A stretch of 64,000 bases of DNA, from contig NZ_JABENB010000001.1 of assembly GCF_013002715.1 (NCBI RefSeq), positions 1,240,001-1,304,000 on the forward strand, given 5' to 3'. This DNA is from Flexivirga aerilata (lineage in GTDB: Bacteria; Actinomycetota; Actinomycetes; Actinomycetales; Dermatophilaceae). Made by a program: the position numbers and the translations under genes. Shown in pieces: positions 25,337 through 35,243 of this stretch. The notes beneath the pieces are model-generated. The model was not told where the DNA came from, made no database searches, and saw nothing but the letters and a program-made list of their open reading frames with translations. Position 1 is the stretch's first letter. Every line of letters starts with the position of its first letter.

Positions 25337-26608
25337 GTGAGAGCACTCGTCATCGGCTCCGGAGCCCGCGAACACGCAATCGTCCACGGCCTGCTGGCGG
25401 ACCCGTCGGTGACCGAGGTCGCCGCCGCGCCCGGCAACCCGGGCATCGCAGCGCAGGCTCGCTGCCTGCCGCTCGCGGACGTCACCGACGCCGACGCCGT
25501 CGTGGGCACGGCACGGGAGTTTGCGCCCGACCTGGTGATCGTCGGCCCGGAGGCGCCGCTCGTCGCGGGTGTCGCCGACGCGCTGCGAGAGGCCGGCTTC
25601 GCCGTCTTCGGACCGTCACGCGAGGCCGCCCAGCTCGAGGGCAGCAAGGCCTTCGCCAAGGACGTGATGGCCGCGGCCGACGTCCCGACTGCGCGTAGCT
25701 ACGTCGCAACCTCCGAGGCGGAGGTGCGTGAGGCGCTGGACGCGACCGGTGCGCCATACGTCGTGAAGGACGACGGGCTGGCTGCGGGCAAGGGCGTCGT
25801 CGTCACCGAATCCATCGACGCCGCAGTCGATCACGCGCTCGCCTGTTTCGCTGCGGGCGGCAGTGTGGTGGTCGAGGAGTTTCTCGACGGGCCGGAGGTC
25901 TCGATCTTCTGTGTCACCGACGGCGATGTCATCGTGCCGCTCGCGCCCTCGCAGGACTTCAAACGCATCGGCGACGGTGACGAAGGCCCGAACACCGGTG
26001 GCATGGGCGCGTATTCGCCGTTGCCCTGGGCGCCCGAGGGGCTGGTCGACGAGGTGGTGCGTCGCATCGCTCAGCCGACGATCGACGAAATGCGCCGCCG
26101 CGGAACGCCTTTCGCTGGCGTGCTCTACGTCGGACTGGCTCTGACGAGTGCGGGCCCGCGGGTGATCGAGTTCAATGCGCGCTTCGGGGACCCCGAGACG
26201 CAGGTCGTGCTCGCCCGGTTGCAGGCCCCGTTGGGCACGCTCCTGCAGGCGGCCGCCGAGGGCCGGCTCGCCGAACAGCCCCCGCTCGTATGGCGCGACG
26301 ACTTCGCGGTCACGGTCGTCGTGGCGAGCGAGGGCTATCCGCGCAGCCCCCGCACCGGCGACGAGATCAGCGGCGTGCCCGAGGCGGCGGACGATCGTTA
26401 CGTGTTGCACGCGGGCACGGCCCGCGACGGCGACGGGACGCTGGTCTCCGCCGGCGGCCGGGTGCTGTCGGCCGTCGGGGTGGGCCCGGATCTGCCGGCG
26501 GCGCGAGCCGCGGCATACGCAGTGGTCGACGGCATCGCGCTGCGCGGCTCGCAGCACCGCACCGACATCGCGAAGGCGGCGGCCGAGGGGCAGGTCATCG
26601 TCTCCTGA
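25337..26608 (+). CDS. purD: Phosphoribosylamine-glycine ligase
   Basis: A 423-residue ATP-grasp enzyme for the second step of purine synthesis (PRA + glycine + ATP to GAR). N-terminal [22 protein letters not shown]-grasp loop [15 protein letters not shown] and the GARS signature [11 protein letters not shown] are intact. Start GTG 25337 gives the canonical N-terminus and follows a TAGGCT box; the open frame continues upstream to 25034 without family similarity. A strong hairpin follows the stop. In this window it is unlinked from other pur genes by 0.4-8 kb. Confidence 0.97.
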   Translation: MRALVIGSGAREHAIVHGLLADPSVTEVAAAPGNPGIAAQARCLPLADVTDADAVVGTAREFAPDLVIVGPEAPLVAGVADALREAGFAVFGPSREAAQLEGSKAFAKDVMAAADVPTARSYVATSEAEVREALDATGAPYVVKDDGLAAGKGVVVTESIDAAVDHALACFAAGGSVVVEEFLDGPEVSIFCVTDGDVIVPLAPSQDFKRIGDGDEGPNTGGMGAYSPLPWAPEGLVDEVVRRIAQPTIDEMRRRGTPFAGVLYVGLALTSAGPRVIEFNARFGDPETQVVLARLQAPLGTLLQAAAEGRLAEQPPLVWRDDFAVTVVVASEGYPRSPRTGDEISGVPEAADDRYVLHAGTARDGDGTLVSAGGRVLSAVGVGPDLPAARAAAYAVVDGIALRGSQHRTDIAKAAAEGQVIVS

Positions 26609-26630
26609 CGCGGGCCTGCCCGCAGGCATG

Positions 26631-26670
26631 ACAACGGCCGGCACCCGTGACGGGTGCCGGCCGCTGTTGT
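26631..26670. terminator. Bidirectional hairpin terminator between purD and csbD
   Basis: GGCCGGCACCCG-TGA-CGGGTGCCGGCC, 12-base perfect arms, extended by ACAAC and GTTGT outside. It sits between convergent genes. There is no long U-run, so termination may rely on the very stable stem. Confidence 0.8.
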
Positions 26671-26689
26671 CAGTGACCTCGGGGGAGCG

Positions 26690-26896
26690 TCAGCTCAGGC
26701 CGTCCTTGGTGTCGTTGAAGGCACCCTTGACATCGCCGTCCTTGAGGTTCTCGCCGGCCTGCTTGAAGTTGGCGTCGGACTGGGTGGCCTCACCCTCCGC
26801 CTGCTTCTGCTCGTTGCCGGTGGCCTTGCCGACGGCCTCCTGCGCCTTGCCCTTGGCTTCCTCGGCCATGTTGCTCAGGTTGTCCTTGAGACCCAT
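26690..26896 (-). CDS. CsbD-family stress protein
   Basis: A 68-residue, highly charged, cysteine-free protein: MGLKDNLSNMAEEAKGKAQE with the repeated heptad-like AEGEATQSDANFKQAGENLKD segment of CsbD. The family is induced in general stress; molecular role unknown. Start ATG 26896 has AGGAG 8 bases upstream; the GTG nine bases earlier lies within that spacer. Gene is monocistronic, ending at the hairpin that also ends purD. Confidence 0.88.
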   Translation of the reverse strand: MGLKDNLSNMAEEAKGKAQEAVGKATGNEQKQAEGEATQSDANFKQAGENLKDGDVKGAFNDTKDGLS

Positions 26897-27009
26897 GTCG
26901 TCCACTCCTCACTCATCGGGCGAATGTTATTGGCAATTATGCACAATACGACGGAGCTGTCGCTTCACCCGAAGGGGTGCCGCCCGGCAGGTGCTGGAAC
27001 ACTGTGCGC

Positions 27010-27906
27010 ATGACGAGCCCGATCGCATTGCCCGGCTTCGCCCACGTCTACTCGGGAAAGGTACGCGACCTCTACGCCCCGCTCGACGAGGTGGGGCGCC
27101 CGCGCGAGGACCAGGTGCTGCTGGTCGCCTCCGACCGCATCTCGGCCTTCGACTTCGTGCTCCGCACCCCGATCCCGGACAAGGGCAAGGTGCTGACCCA
27201 GCTGTCGCTGTGGTGGTTCGAGCAGATCGAGTCGCTGGTGCCCAACCAGGTGATCTCCACCGACGTGCCAGCCGAGGTCGCCGGGCGTGCCGTGCTGGTC
27301 GAGCGGCTCGACATGGTGCCGGTCGAGTGCGTGGCGCGCGCCTACCTCACCGGCGGCGGCCTGGCCGAATACGAAGCGGACGGAACGGTTTCCGGGCTGG
27401 AGCTGCCCACTGGCCTCGTCGACGGCTCGCGGATCGAACCGCCGGTCTTCACCCCGTCGACCAAGGCGCCGATGGGTGAGCACGATCAGCCGATGCCCTA
27501 CGCCGACGTCGAGGCCGCGGTCGGCTCCGAACGTGCTGCCCAGCTGCGTGACCTCACCGTGCGGATCCTGGAGCGCGCCAACGAGATTGCCGCACCCAAG
27601 GGGGTGCTGATCGCCGACACGAAGGTGGAGTACGGCGTGCGCCCGGACGGCCAGCTGGTGATCGCCGACGAGGTGCTGACCCCCGACTCCTCGCGCTTCT
27701 GGTCGGCGGCCGACTGGCAGCCCGGGCGCCGGCAGGCGTCATACGACAAGCAATTCGTGCGCGACTGGCTCACCTCGCCGGCCAGCGGCTGGGACCGCGC
27801 CTCCGGCGACGAGCCGCCGGCGCTGCCCGACGACGTCGTCGAGCGCACGCGCGCGAAGTATGTCGAGGCCTACGAGACGATCACCGGGCGCACCTTCGAG
27901 GCCTGA
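27010..27906 (+). CDS. purC: SAICAR synthase
   Basis: A 298-residue enzyme joining CAIR and aspartate with ATP. GKVRDLYAP at the N-terminus is the ATP loop, RISAFDFVL the typical next block, and LIADTKVEYG and LTPDSSRFW the substrate-binding signatures. Start ATG 27010; the upstream in-frame ATG at 26977 would add MPPGRCWNTVR, unlike the family. No Shine-Dalgarno is evident. It lies alone between csbD and an MFS gene in the other direction. Confidence 0.97.
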   Translation: MTSPIALPGFAHVYSGKVRDLYAPLDEVGRPREDQVLLVASDRISAFDFVLRTPIPDKGKVLTQLSLWWFEQIESLVPNQVISTDVPAEVAGRAVLVERLDMVPVECVARAYLTGGGLAEYEADGTVSGLELPTGLVDGSRIEPPVFTPSTKAPMGEHDQPMPYADVEAAVGSERAAQLRDLTVRILERANEIAAPKGVLIADTKVEYGVRPDGQLVIADEVLTPDSSRFWSAADWQPGRRQASYDKQFVRDWLTSPASGWDRASGDEPPALPDDVVERTRAKYVEAYETITGRTFEA

Positions 27907-27933
27907 TCACCGGCGCCTGATCAGACCGCCTGT

Positions 27934-29319
27934 TCACACCGCGTCGGCCGAGCGGCCGGTGCTGCGGTGACCGAGCACGCTCACCTCGATCATCAGCAGC
28001 ACCATCGCGGCGGCGACCACGGCGAACACCGGGCCGCTGCCGTGGTTGTCGAGCACCGGCAACAGGATGAACGGCAGGAATGCCGTGACCAGCTTCGACA
28101 GCGAATAGGCAATGCCCGCAGCGGTGCCGCGGATCGCCGTCGGGTAGGAGTCGGCGAGGTAGACGTGGTAGGCGTTGGAGAAGAGGTTTGACGCCACGCT
28201 GTAGAGGAAGCCGGCCAGGATGATCTGGGTGCGGCCGTCGGCCAGGCCGAACCACAGCCCGAAGACGGCCATCAGCCCGGCGGTCGACACGACCAGCACC
28301 TTGCGCTCCACCCGCTCCACGATCGGCACGGCGAGGATCGACCCGAGCGGGTAGCCGAGGTAGGAAAGCGCCACGAACAGTAGGGAACTGGTGACGCTGT
28401 AACCCTTGGCGACGAGGGCGAGCGGCGCGACCGTGCCGAAGCCGTAGTAGCCGAACACCTCGAGCGCCGACATCAGCCAGAGCATCACGCTGCGCCTGGT
28501 GTAGGGCGGACGGAACAGCGACCGGATCGAGATCTGTTGTGCCCGAGGAGGTTTCAGGGCGGGGTCCGGATCCGCCAGTTGATGGCCCTCCGCGATCGCC
28601 TGCTGCTCGAACCGCGTGGTGATCGCGTCGGCCTCCGCGGTGCGGCCCTGGGTCTCCAGCCAGCGCGGCGACTCCGGCAGCCCGCGGCGGACGAACCAGA
28701 CCACGACCGACCCGATCGAGCCGATCACGAACAGGTAGCGCCAGCCGTCGATCCCCAACGGCTGCAACGGCGTCAGCCACCGGGCGAGGAAGCCGACCGC
28801 CGGCACCCCGAGGAAGGAGACCGTGTAGGCCCACGAGATCAGCCGGCCGCGGGCGTTCTTGGGGAGGATGTCGGACAGGTAGGAGTCGCCGAGGGCGTAT
28901 TCGGCGCCGATGCCGATGCCGGCGAAGAAGCGGGTGACGACCAGGAACGTCGCGTTGGGGCTGAATGCGCCGAGCAGCGAAAACGTCGAGTAGAACAGCA
29001 GATTGACCATGAAGGCCGAGCGCCGACCGACTCGGTCGGCGAAGCGTCCCATGAGGATGGCGCCGAGGAACTGCCCGATGAAGGCCGACGCCAGGAGCCA
29101 CTTGAGCTGGTCGCCGCCGAGGTCGAACTGGTTCTTCAGCACCACCGAGATGGTGCCGGCGAGGAAGTTCTCGTAGGCGTCGAAGAACAGCCCGAGTCCG
29201 ATGACTCCCGTCGCCACCCAGTGGAGGCGGGTGACCGGGAGCCGGTCCAGGCGTGCGGAGATCGACGGTGCGGCAGTGGTGTTCGGCTGCCCGGGAAGCT
29301 CGGGGTGCTGGATAGACAC
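27934..29319 (-). CDS. MFS transporter (sugar/aromatic-acid porter type)
   Basis: A 461-residue 12-helix carrier. GRFADRVGRRSAFMVNLLFY is the MFS motif A loop between helices 2 and 3, and RFFAGIGIGAEYALGDSYLSD matches the metabolite:H+ symporter group, with LPESPRWL in the central loop. The central loop (about 215-255) is long and charged. Substrate cannot be told; relatives carry sugars, organic acids or aromatic acids. It is 45 bases downstream of purL on the same strand and may be co-transcribed with it. Confidence 0.88.
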   Translation of the reverse strand: MSIQHPELPGQPNTTAAPSISARLDRLPVTRLHWVATGVIGLGLFFDAYENFLAGTISVVLKNQFDLGGDQLKWLLASAFIGQFLGAILMGRFADRVGRRSAFMVNLLFYSTFSLLGAFSPNATFLVVTRFFAGIGIGAEYALGDSYLSDILPKNARGRLISWAYTVSFLGVPAVGFLARWLTPLQPLGIDGWRYLFVIGSIGSVVVWFVRRGLPESPRWLETQGRTAEADAITTRFEQQAIAEGHQLADPDPALKPPRAQQISIRSLFRPPYTRRSVMLWLMSALEVFGYYGFGTVAPLALVAKGYSVTSSLLFVALSYLGYPLGSILAVPIVERVERKVLVVSTAGLMAVFGLWFGLADGRTQIILAGFLYSVASNLFSNAYHVYLADSYPTAIRGTAAGIAYSLSKLVTAFLPFILLPVLDNHGSGPVFAVVAAAMVLLMIEVSVLGHRSTGRSADAV

Positions 29320-29364
29320 CCGAAGCAGCGTAGTGACGCCGGCCGGCGCGCGGGCGGGTGTGGG

Positions 29365-32300
29365 TCAGCCGATCTGGGCGCGGGCGTTGCGGAACATCCG
29401 CAGCCACGGGCTCGGGTCGGCCGGCGGCCCGTCGGTCCAGGACAGCTGGATGTTGCGCTGCACGCGCTCGGGGTGCGGCATCATCGCGGTGAACCGTCCG
29501 TCCGGGGTGGTGACCGCGGTCAGGCCGTCGGGGGAGCCGTTGGGGTTGGCCGGGTAGGCCGACACCGGTGCACCCGATGCGTCGACGAATCGCATTGCCC
29601 GGTGCACGTTTTCGAGGCTGCCACGGGCGGAGAAGTCGGCCTTGCCCTCGCCGTGCGCGACCGCGATGGGCAGCAGACTCCCCGCCATACCGGAGAAGAA
29701 GAGTGAGGGTGAGTCGAGCACCTCGACCTGGCTGAGGCGTGCTTCGTACTGCTCGGACAGGTTGCGGGTGAAGCGCGGCCACGCCTCCGCACCGGGGATC
29801 AGCTCGGCGAGCGCGGCGAACATCTGGCAGCCGTTGCAGATGCCGAGCCCGAAGGTGTCCGGCCGGTGGAAGAAGTCACCGAAGACCGCCCGCAGCCGCT
29901 CGTTGAAGAGCACCGAGCGCGCCCAGCCCTCGCCGGCGCCCAGGGTGTCGCCGTAGGAGAAGCCGCCGCAGGCGACCAGGCCGGCGACGTCGGTGAGGTC
30001 GTGGCGGCCGGCTTGCAGGTCGGTCATGTGCACGTCGACGGCCTCGAAACCTGCACGGTGGAAGGCAAATGCCGTCTCGACGTGGGAGTTGACGCCCTGC
30101 TCCCGCAGGATCGCGACCTTGGGTGCCGCACCGCGATTGACGTATGGCGCGGCGACGTCGTCCGTCGGGTCGAAGGTGGGGCGCACGACCAGCCCGGGCG
30201 ACGGTGCGCCGACCGACGAGTGTTCCTCGTCCGCGCACTCCGGGTTGTCGCGGAGCGCGCTGATGCGCCAGGACACCTCGTCCCAGGCCTGCGCCAGGTC
30301 GCGGGTGCTCTCGGTCAGCGCCACCTCACCGTCGATCGCGACGGTGACCGACGCGTCCGTCGTCGGCTCGCCGATGAAGTGAGCGAGCGGCGTGAGACCG
30401 GAGTCGGCGATCGCCCGCTCGACGTCCGCGCGGCGGGCAGCAGGCACCTCGAGGACCGCACCGAGCTCCTCGGTGAGCAGGGCCTCGACCGAGGGGAGGT
30501 CGACGGTCAGACCGCATCCGCCGGCGAACGCCATCTCGGCGAGGGTCGCCCAGAGGCCGCCGTCCGACCGGTCGTGGTATGCCGAGACGAGCCCCTCGGC
30601 GCGCAGCCGCGCCACGAGGCGGACGAGTGCGAGCAGCCGCTCGGGATCGTCCAGATCGGCTGGGACACCACCGAATTCGCCATGGACCTGGGCGGCGATC
30701 GAGCCGCCGAGACGGTGCTTGCCGGCGCCGAGGTCGACCAGCAGCAGCTCGGTGCCGGCGTCCGGGTGCAGCTGCGGGGTCAGCGTGCCGCGCACGTCCG
30801 GCAGCGACGCGAAGGAGGTCACGACGAGCGAGACGGGGGAGCGGACCTCGCGGGCGTCACCGTCGGACTCCCAGCGGGTGCTCATCGACAGGCTGTCCTT
30901 GCCGACCGGCACGCTCACGCCGAGGGCCGGGCACAGCTCCATCGCGACCGCGTGCACGGTGTCGTAGAGCGCCGCGTCCTCGCCGGGCCGGCCGGCTGCC
31001 GCCATCCAGTTGCAGGAGAGCTTCACCCCGTCGAGCGTGTCGACCGGGGCCGCGATGAGGTTGGTGATCGACTCGCCGACGGCCATCCGGCCGGAGGCCG
31101 GGGCGTCGACCGCGGCGACCGGCATGCGCTCACCGGACGTCATTGCCTGACCGGCGAATCCGCTCAGATCCGAAAGGGTTACGGCCACATCGGCGACCGG
31201 CACCTGCCAGGGGCCGACCATCTGGTCGCGGTGGGTGAGACCGCCGACCGTGCGGTCGGCGATCGTGATGAGGAAGCGCTTGCTGGCGACCGTGGGGTGT
31301 CGCAGGACGGCGTAGGCAAGTTCGCGCAGGTCGACGTCCCGCACGTCGAGGTCGTCGCTGGTGTGCGGCAGGCGGGCCGCGTCGCGGGTCATCCGCGGTG
31401 GTTTGCCGAGCAGCACCTCCATCGGCATGTCGATGGGCAGGTCGGGGTGGGGGTCTCGATACGCGGGCTCCCCCGCTTCGCTCCTCCGCCCGCTACTCGA
31501 CCGGCGCTGGTCGTCGACGACGAGCATGCCGTCGTCGGATGCGGTGCCGATGACGGCGAAGGGGCAGCGTTCGCGCTCGGCCAGCCGGGCGAACTCGTCG
31601 AGCGAATCCGGTGCGATCGCAAGGACATAACGCTCCTGCGACTCGTTGCACCAGATCTCCTTGGGCGACAGCCCGCGCTCCTCGAGCGGCACCGAGTCGA
31701 GGTGGAAGCGCGCACCGAGCCCGGCGTCGTCGACGAGCTCGGGGAAGGCGTTGGACAGGCCGCCCGCGCCGACGTCGTGGATCGCGAGGATCGGGTTGGC
31801 CTCGCCGAGCGACCAGCAGTGGTTGATGACCTCCTGCGCGCGACGCTCGATCTCCGGGTTGCCGCGCTGCACCGAGTCGAAGTCGAGGTCGGCGGCATTG
31901 TCACCGGACGCCATCGAGGACGCGGCACCGCCGCCCATGCCGATGCGCATGCCGGGGCCGCCGAGCTGCACGAGCAGCGATCCGCTCGGGAAGCGGACCT
32001 TCTCGGTCTGGCTCGCGCTGATCGCGCCGAGGCCGCCGGCGCTCATGATCGGCTTGTGGTAGCCGCGGCGGATGCCGTCGACCGTCTGCTCGTAGACCCG
32101 GAAGAACCCGCCCAGCCCCGGCCGCCCGAACTCGTTGTTGAACGCGGCGGCACCGATCGGGCCGTCCAGCATGATCTCGAGCGGGGTCGCGATGTGCTCG
32201 GGTGCGCCGTATTGCTGGGTCTCCCAAGGCTCTTCGGCCTCCGGCAGGTGCAGATTGGAGACCACGAAGCCGGTCAGTCCGGCCTTCGGCTGCGAGCCGC

Positions 32301-33294
32301 GACCGGTCGCGCCCTCGTCGCGGATCTCGCCGCCGGCACCGGTCGCCGCGCCGGCGAAGGGTGAGATCGCCGTCGGGTGGTTGTGCGTCTCGACCTTCAT
32401 CAGCACGTGCACGTCGTCGGCGCGCTCGACGTACTTGCTTGGTGCGTCAGGGGATTCGGGGATCCACCGGGTGATCGTGCCGCCCTGCATGATCGACGCG
32501 TTGTCCTTGTAGGCCACGATCGTGCCGGCGCCCGCCACCTCCTCGGTGTGCCGGATCATCCCGAAGAGCGACTTCGCCTGCGGCTGCCCGTCGACGACGA
32601 AGTCGGCGTTGAAGATCTTGTGCCGGCAGTGCTCGGAGTTGGCCTGCGCGAACATCATCAGCTCGACGTCGCTCGGGTTGCGCTGCAGCCCGGTGAACGA
32701 CTCGACCAGGTAGTCGATCTCGTCGTCGGACAGGGCGAGCCCGAGCTGGGTGTTGGCGGCCACGAGGGCGGCGCGTCCGCCGCCGAGCACGTCGATGCGC
32801 TCCATCGGTTCGGCGTCGGGTTCGTCGAAGAGGGCGCCGGCCTGCTCCCGGGAGTCGAGCACGCTCTGCGTCATACGGTCGTGGAGGAGTGCTGCGACGG
32901 CGGCGCGTTCGGAGTCGCTGAGTGGCCCTGTCTGCAGGGCGAACTCGGTGACCCGCTCCACCCGGTAGATGTCGAAGCCGCAGCTGTGCGCGATGTCGGT
33001 CGCCTTGGACGCCCAGGGGGAGACCGTGCCCACGCGGGGGCTGACGACGAACGTCTCGGTGGCGCCGTCGATCGGCTGGTATACCGGGCCGTAGCTCAGC
33101 AGCTCGGCGAGCTGCTGCTCGGCGCGGTCGTCCAGCGGCTGATCGGTCGCGACCAGATGCACGAATCGTGCGGTGACGCCGGTGATCTGCGGGGCGACGG
33201 CCCGCAGCCGGGTAAGCAGCGCTGCCGCGCGGAAGGGTGAGAGGGCGGCGCCGCCGTCGAAGGTGGTGAGCGACAGGCCGTGGGTCGGCGTCAT
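29365..33294 (-). CDS. purL: Phosphoribosylformylglycinamidine synthase, fused long form
   Basis: A 1309-residue single-chain FGAM synthase of the E. coli/eukaryote type. The N-terminal PurS-like domain (to about 170) is followed by two synthetase halves ([48 protein letters not shown]) and a C-terminal class I glutaminase ([16 protein letters not shown]; nucleophile in GICNGCQM). Many actinobacteria instead use separate PurS, PurQ and PurL. About residues 597-614 ([17 protein letters not shown]) are encoded by an inserted palindromic repeat, in frame, just before [16 protein letters not shown]. Start ATG 33294. Confidence 0.95.
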   Translation of the reverse strand: MTPTHGLSLTTFDGGAALSPFRAAALLTRLRAVAPQITGVTARFVHLVATDQPLDDRAEQQLAELLSYGPVYQPIDGATETFVVSPRVGTVSPWASKATDIAHSCGFDIYRVERVTEFALQTGPLSDSERAAVAALLHDRMTQSVLDSREQAGALFDEPDAEPMERIDVLGGGRAALVAANTQLGLALSDDEIDYLVESFTGLQRNPSDVELMMFAQANSEHCRHKIFNADFVVDGQPQAKSLFGMIRHTEEVAGAGTIVAYKDNASIMQGGTITRWIPESPDAPSKYVERADDVHVLMKVETHNHPTAISPFAGAATGAGGEIRDEGATGRGSQPKAGLTGFVVSNLHLPEAEEPWETQQYGAPEHIATPLEIMLDGPIGAAAFNNEFGRPGLGGFFRVYEQTVDGIRRGYHKPIMSAGGLGAISASQTEKVRFPSGSLLVQLGGPGMRIGMGGGAASSMASGDNAADLDFDSVQRGNPEIERRAQEVINHCWSLGEANPILAIHDVGAGGLSNAFPELVDDAGLGARFHLDSVPLEERGLSPKEIWCNESQERYVLAIAPDSLDEFARLAERERCPFAVIGTASDDGMLVVDDQRRSSSGRRSEAGEPAYRDPHPDLPIDMPMEVLLGKPPRMTRDAARLPHTSDDLDVRDVDLRELAYAVLRHPTVASKRFLITIADRTVGGLTHRDQMVGPWQVPVADVAVTLSDLSGFAGQAMTSGERMPVAAVDAPASGRMAVGESITNLIAAPVDTLDGVKLSCNWMAAAGRPGEDAALYDTVHAVAMELCPALGVSVPVGKDSLSMSTRWESDGDAREVRSPVSLVVTSFASLPDVRGTLTPQLHPDAGTELLLVDLGAGKHRLGGSIAAQVHGEFGGVPADLDDPERLLALVRLVARLRAEGLVSAYHDRSDGGLWATLAEMAFAGGCGLTVDLPSVEALLTEELGAVLEVPAARRADVERAIADSGLTPLAHFIGEPTTDASVTVAIDGEVALTESTRDLAQAWDEVSWRISALRDNPECADEEHSSVGAPSPGLVVRPTFDPTDDVAAPYVNRGAAPKVAILREQGVNSHVETAFAFHRAGFEAVDVHMTDLQAGRHDLTDVAGLVACGGFSYGDTLGAGEGWARSVLFNERLRAVFGDFFHRPDTFGLGICNGCQMFAALAELIPGAEAWPRFTRNLSEQYEARLSQVEVLDSPSLFFSGMAGSLLPIAVAHGEGKADFSARGSLENVHRAMRFVDASGAPVSAYPANPNGSPDGLTAVTTPDGRFTAMMPHPERVQRNIQLSWTDGPPADPSPWLRMFRNARAQIG
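31452..31504. repeat. REP-like palindrome inserted in frame in purL
   Basis: Reads TCTCGATACGCGGGC (from 31454) through GCCCGCTACTCGACC, with GCGGGC (31463-31468) and GCCCGC (31488-31493) as the inner stem. Elements with TCTCGATACGC...GCTACTCGACC ends are frequent intergenic repeats in Micrococcales. Here it lies inside purL and keeps the reading frame. Its core matches a second element at 21630-21649. Confidence 0.75.
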
Positions 33295-33379
33295 GGGTGT
33301 GCGGGCTCCAAGGCTCTGGCCGGTATGACGCTCCAGGGTATCGACTCGCCGTGCGTGCGCGGAAAGCGCGCTCGCCGCT

Positions 33380-33802
33380 TCAGCGCGCGATGCCGTAGAT
33401 GCGGTCGACGTGCAGGTGCAGCGGCACTCGCCGGTCGGCCACCATGGCCGCGCGGTAGTCGTCCCAGTCGGGGTGTTCGCCGCCGATGGCGCGGTAGATC
33501 GAGATGAGCTCCTCGACGGATGCGTCGTCCGGCGCCTGCGCCACCGGCAGCAGGGTCGCGGTCGCGTCGACCGCGGCGTAGGACCAGCCGCCCTTGCCGT
33601 TGACCAGCAGGGTCGCGCGCGGGTCACGGCGCAGGTTGGCGGTCTTGGCCCGGTCGTCGGTGATCGAGACCCGGATCAGGTCGCGCTGGGGGTCGTAGGT
33701 GTAACTGACGTTGGACAGCTGGGGCCGTCCGTCGCGGCGGATCGTCGCGAGCGTGGCGAGGTCGTGGTCCTTCACGATGTCGACGAGTGCCTGGTCGGTC
33801 AT
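33380..33802 (-). CDS. PPOX-class F420/FMN-dependent oxidoreductase
   Basis: A 140-residue split-barrel protein. [23 protein letters not shown] and [26 protein letters not shown] are the cofactor-binding strands of PPOX-class flavin or F420-dependent enzymes of the Rv1155 type. ATG 33802 has AAGGA 7 bases upstream. Substrate unknown. It follows the ArsR-like regulator gene on the same strand after 34 bases, so the two may be co-transcribed. Confidence 0.88.
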   Translation of the reverse strand: MTDQALVDIVKDHDLATLATIRRDGRPQLSNVSYTYDPQRDLIRVSITDDRAKTANLRRDPRATLLVNGKGGWSYAAVDATATLLPVAQAPDDASVEELISIYRAIGGEHPDWDDYRAAMVADRRVPLHLHVDRIYGIAR

Positions 33803-33836
33803 CCGGATTCCTTGGGGTGAGAACGGGTATGGCGGG

Positions 33837-34328
33837 TCAGCTGCGTTGGTAGACACCGACGAGCACGCCGTAGCTCGGCGCACCCGGTGGCGCCTCGGGC
33901 AGCTCGTCGACGAGTCGCTCGAGGTGGTCGGCGAGGTGCTGCGCCTGCTCGTGGGTCAGTCGCAGGCGCCGGTTGCTCAGCAGGTGATCGTCATCGTGCG
34001 GGATCTCGTCGGCGATTGCCTGCAGCATGGCCCGAGTGGCCGCACCATCCTCGCCGGTGGGGAACAGCAGCCGCCGCGCAGCGGGCAGGTAATAACGCTC
34101 GGTGCCGCCGCGGACCGTGCGGGTTGGTCCCTGGCGCACGAGACCGGCGTCGAGGAGCACGCGCAGGTGATGGGAGATGTTGCCCTTGTTGGTGTTCACC
34201 AGCCTCGACAACTGGCTGATGGTGGCGCCGTCGGGCGGCAGCGCACGCAGGATCCGGTGGCGCAGCGGGTGCTCCAGAGCCTTGTGCTGCGCGGGCCTGT
34301 CCACGACGAGTCGGTCCGGCAGGATCAC
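33837..34328 (-). CDS. ArsR-like winged-helix regulator
   Basis: A 163-residue protein with an N-terminal wHTH (ALEHPLRHRILRALPPDGATISQLSRLVN, recognition NTNKGNISHHLRVLLDAG) and a helical C-terminal half (HEQAQHLADHLERLVDEL). No metal-site cysteines are seen, so ligand is unknown. Start GTG 34328 is close to a weak inverted pair CAAG/CTTG (34334-34352) in the 57-base divergent spacer, which may hold its operator. It probably controls itself, the PPOX gene and the divergent S41 peptidase gene. Confidence 0.82.
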   Translation of the reverse strand: MILPDRLVVDRPAQHKALEHPLRHRILRALPPDGATISQLSRLVNTNKGNISHHLRVLLDAGLVRQGPTRTVRGGTERYYLPAARRLLFPTGEDGAATRAMLQAIADEIPHDDDHLLSNRRLRLTHEQAQHLADHLERLVDELPEAPPGAPSYGVLVGVYQRS

Positions 34329-34385
34329 ACAATCAAGCGTTAAGACTTCTTGTCACTTTGTCAACGTCGTCGATCTACTGGCCAT

Positions 34386-35243
34386 ATGCAGCCGACGACC
34401 GAGCCGATCGACATCCTCCGCGCTCTGGTGCGCGACCACTACGTCTTCGTCGACCGCGGCGTGCAGATCGCCGGCGCGCTCGACGCTGCTGGTCTGCCGT
34501 CGCCGGAGCAGCGACCGGCCGATTTCGCGGCCGAGATGACGGCACAGCTGGAGGCGCTCAGTCATGATCGCCACCTGCGGGTGCGGCACCGACCGGCGGG
34601 CGCCGCGGACGGCTTCGGCGGGGATGCCTACCGGGAGCAGTTCGGCCGGGAAGCGGTCGCGAACGCCGGTGGGGTCAGGTGCGTTTCGCGCATCGGAGAC
34701 GGCATCGGGCTCCTGGAGGTGGCGCCCTATCTGTCGCCGATGCCGATGGCGCAGCCCTATCTCGATGCCGCGTTCGGGATGCTGGCCGGGGTCGAGCGTC
34801 TGGCGATCGACCTGCGCGCCGGACGTGGCGGGACGCCGGAGACCGTCGCCTATGTGTGCGGCTTCCTACTCGGCGAGGAGGCCGTGCGCCTGCAGGACAT
34901 GGTGGCCCGGGACGGGACGACCCAGCAGTTCTGGACCAACCCCCGCGCCGGCCGCCTGCCCGAGGAGGTGCCGGTTGCGGTGCTGACCAGCCGCGAGACC
35001 TTCTCCGGTTGCGAGGAGCTTGCCTACAACCTGCAATCACTCGGCAGGGCAACGCTTTTCGGCGAGGTCACCGGGGGTGGTGCTCACCCGGTCGAGACCT
35101 TCCGCCTCACTGACGTCCTCGAGGTGACGGTGCCGGTCGCGCGATCGGTGAACGCGACAACCGGCGCCAACTGGGAGGGGACCGGCGTCATACCCGACGT
35201 CGGGTGTGCGGCGAGCGAGGCGCTGGACCGGGTTACGGAGTGA
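34386..35243 (+). CDS. S41-family peptidase-like protein, cytoplasmic
   Basis: A 285-residue protein. The N-terminal three-helix S41_N part (ILRALVRDHYVFVDRGVQIAG) is followed by the catalytic-fold core: IDLRAGRGGTPETVAY and VAVLTSRETFSGCEELAYNLQ, where Ser of TFSG is the expected nucleophile, and FGEVTGGGAHP. There is no PDZ domain, signal peptide or membrane helix, unlike CtpA-type proteases, so it resembles the retinol-binding-protein-like S41 branch and should be cytoplasmic. Its 3' end overlaps nei2 by 11 bases, tail to tail. Confidence 0.82.
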   Translation: MQPTTEPIDILRALVRDHYVFVDRGVQIAGALDAAGLPSPEQRPADFAAEMTAQLEALSHDRHLRVRHRPAGAADGFGGDAYREQFGREAVANAGGVRCVSRIGDGIGLLEVAPYLSPMPMAQPYLDAAFGMLAGVERLAIDLRAGRGGTPETVAYVCGFLLGEEAVRLQDMVARDGTTQQFWTNPRAGRLPEEVPVAVLTSRETFSGCEELAYNLQSLGRATLFGEVTGGGAHPVETFRLTDVLEVTVPVARSVNATTGANWEGTGVIPDVGCAASEALDRVTE

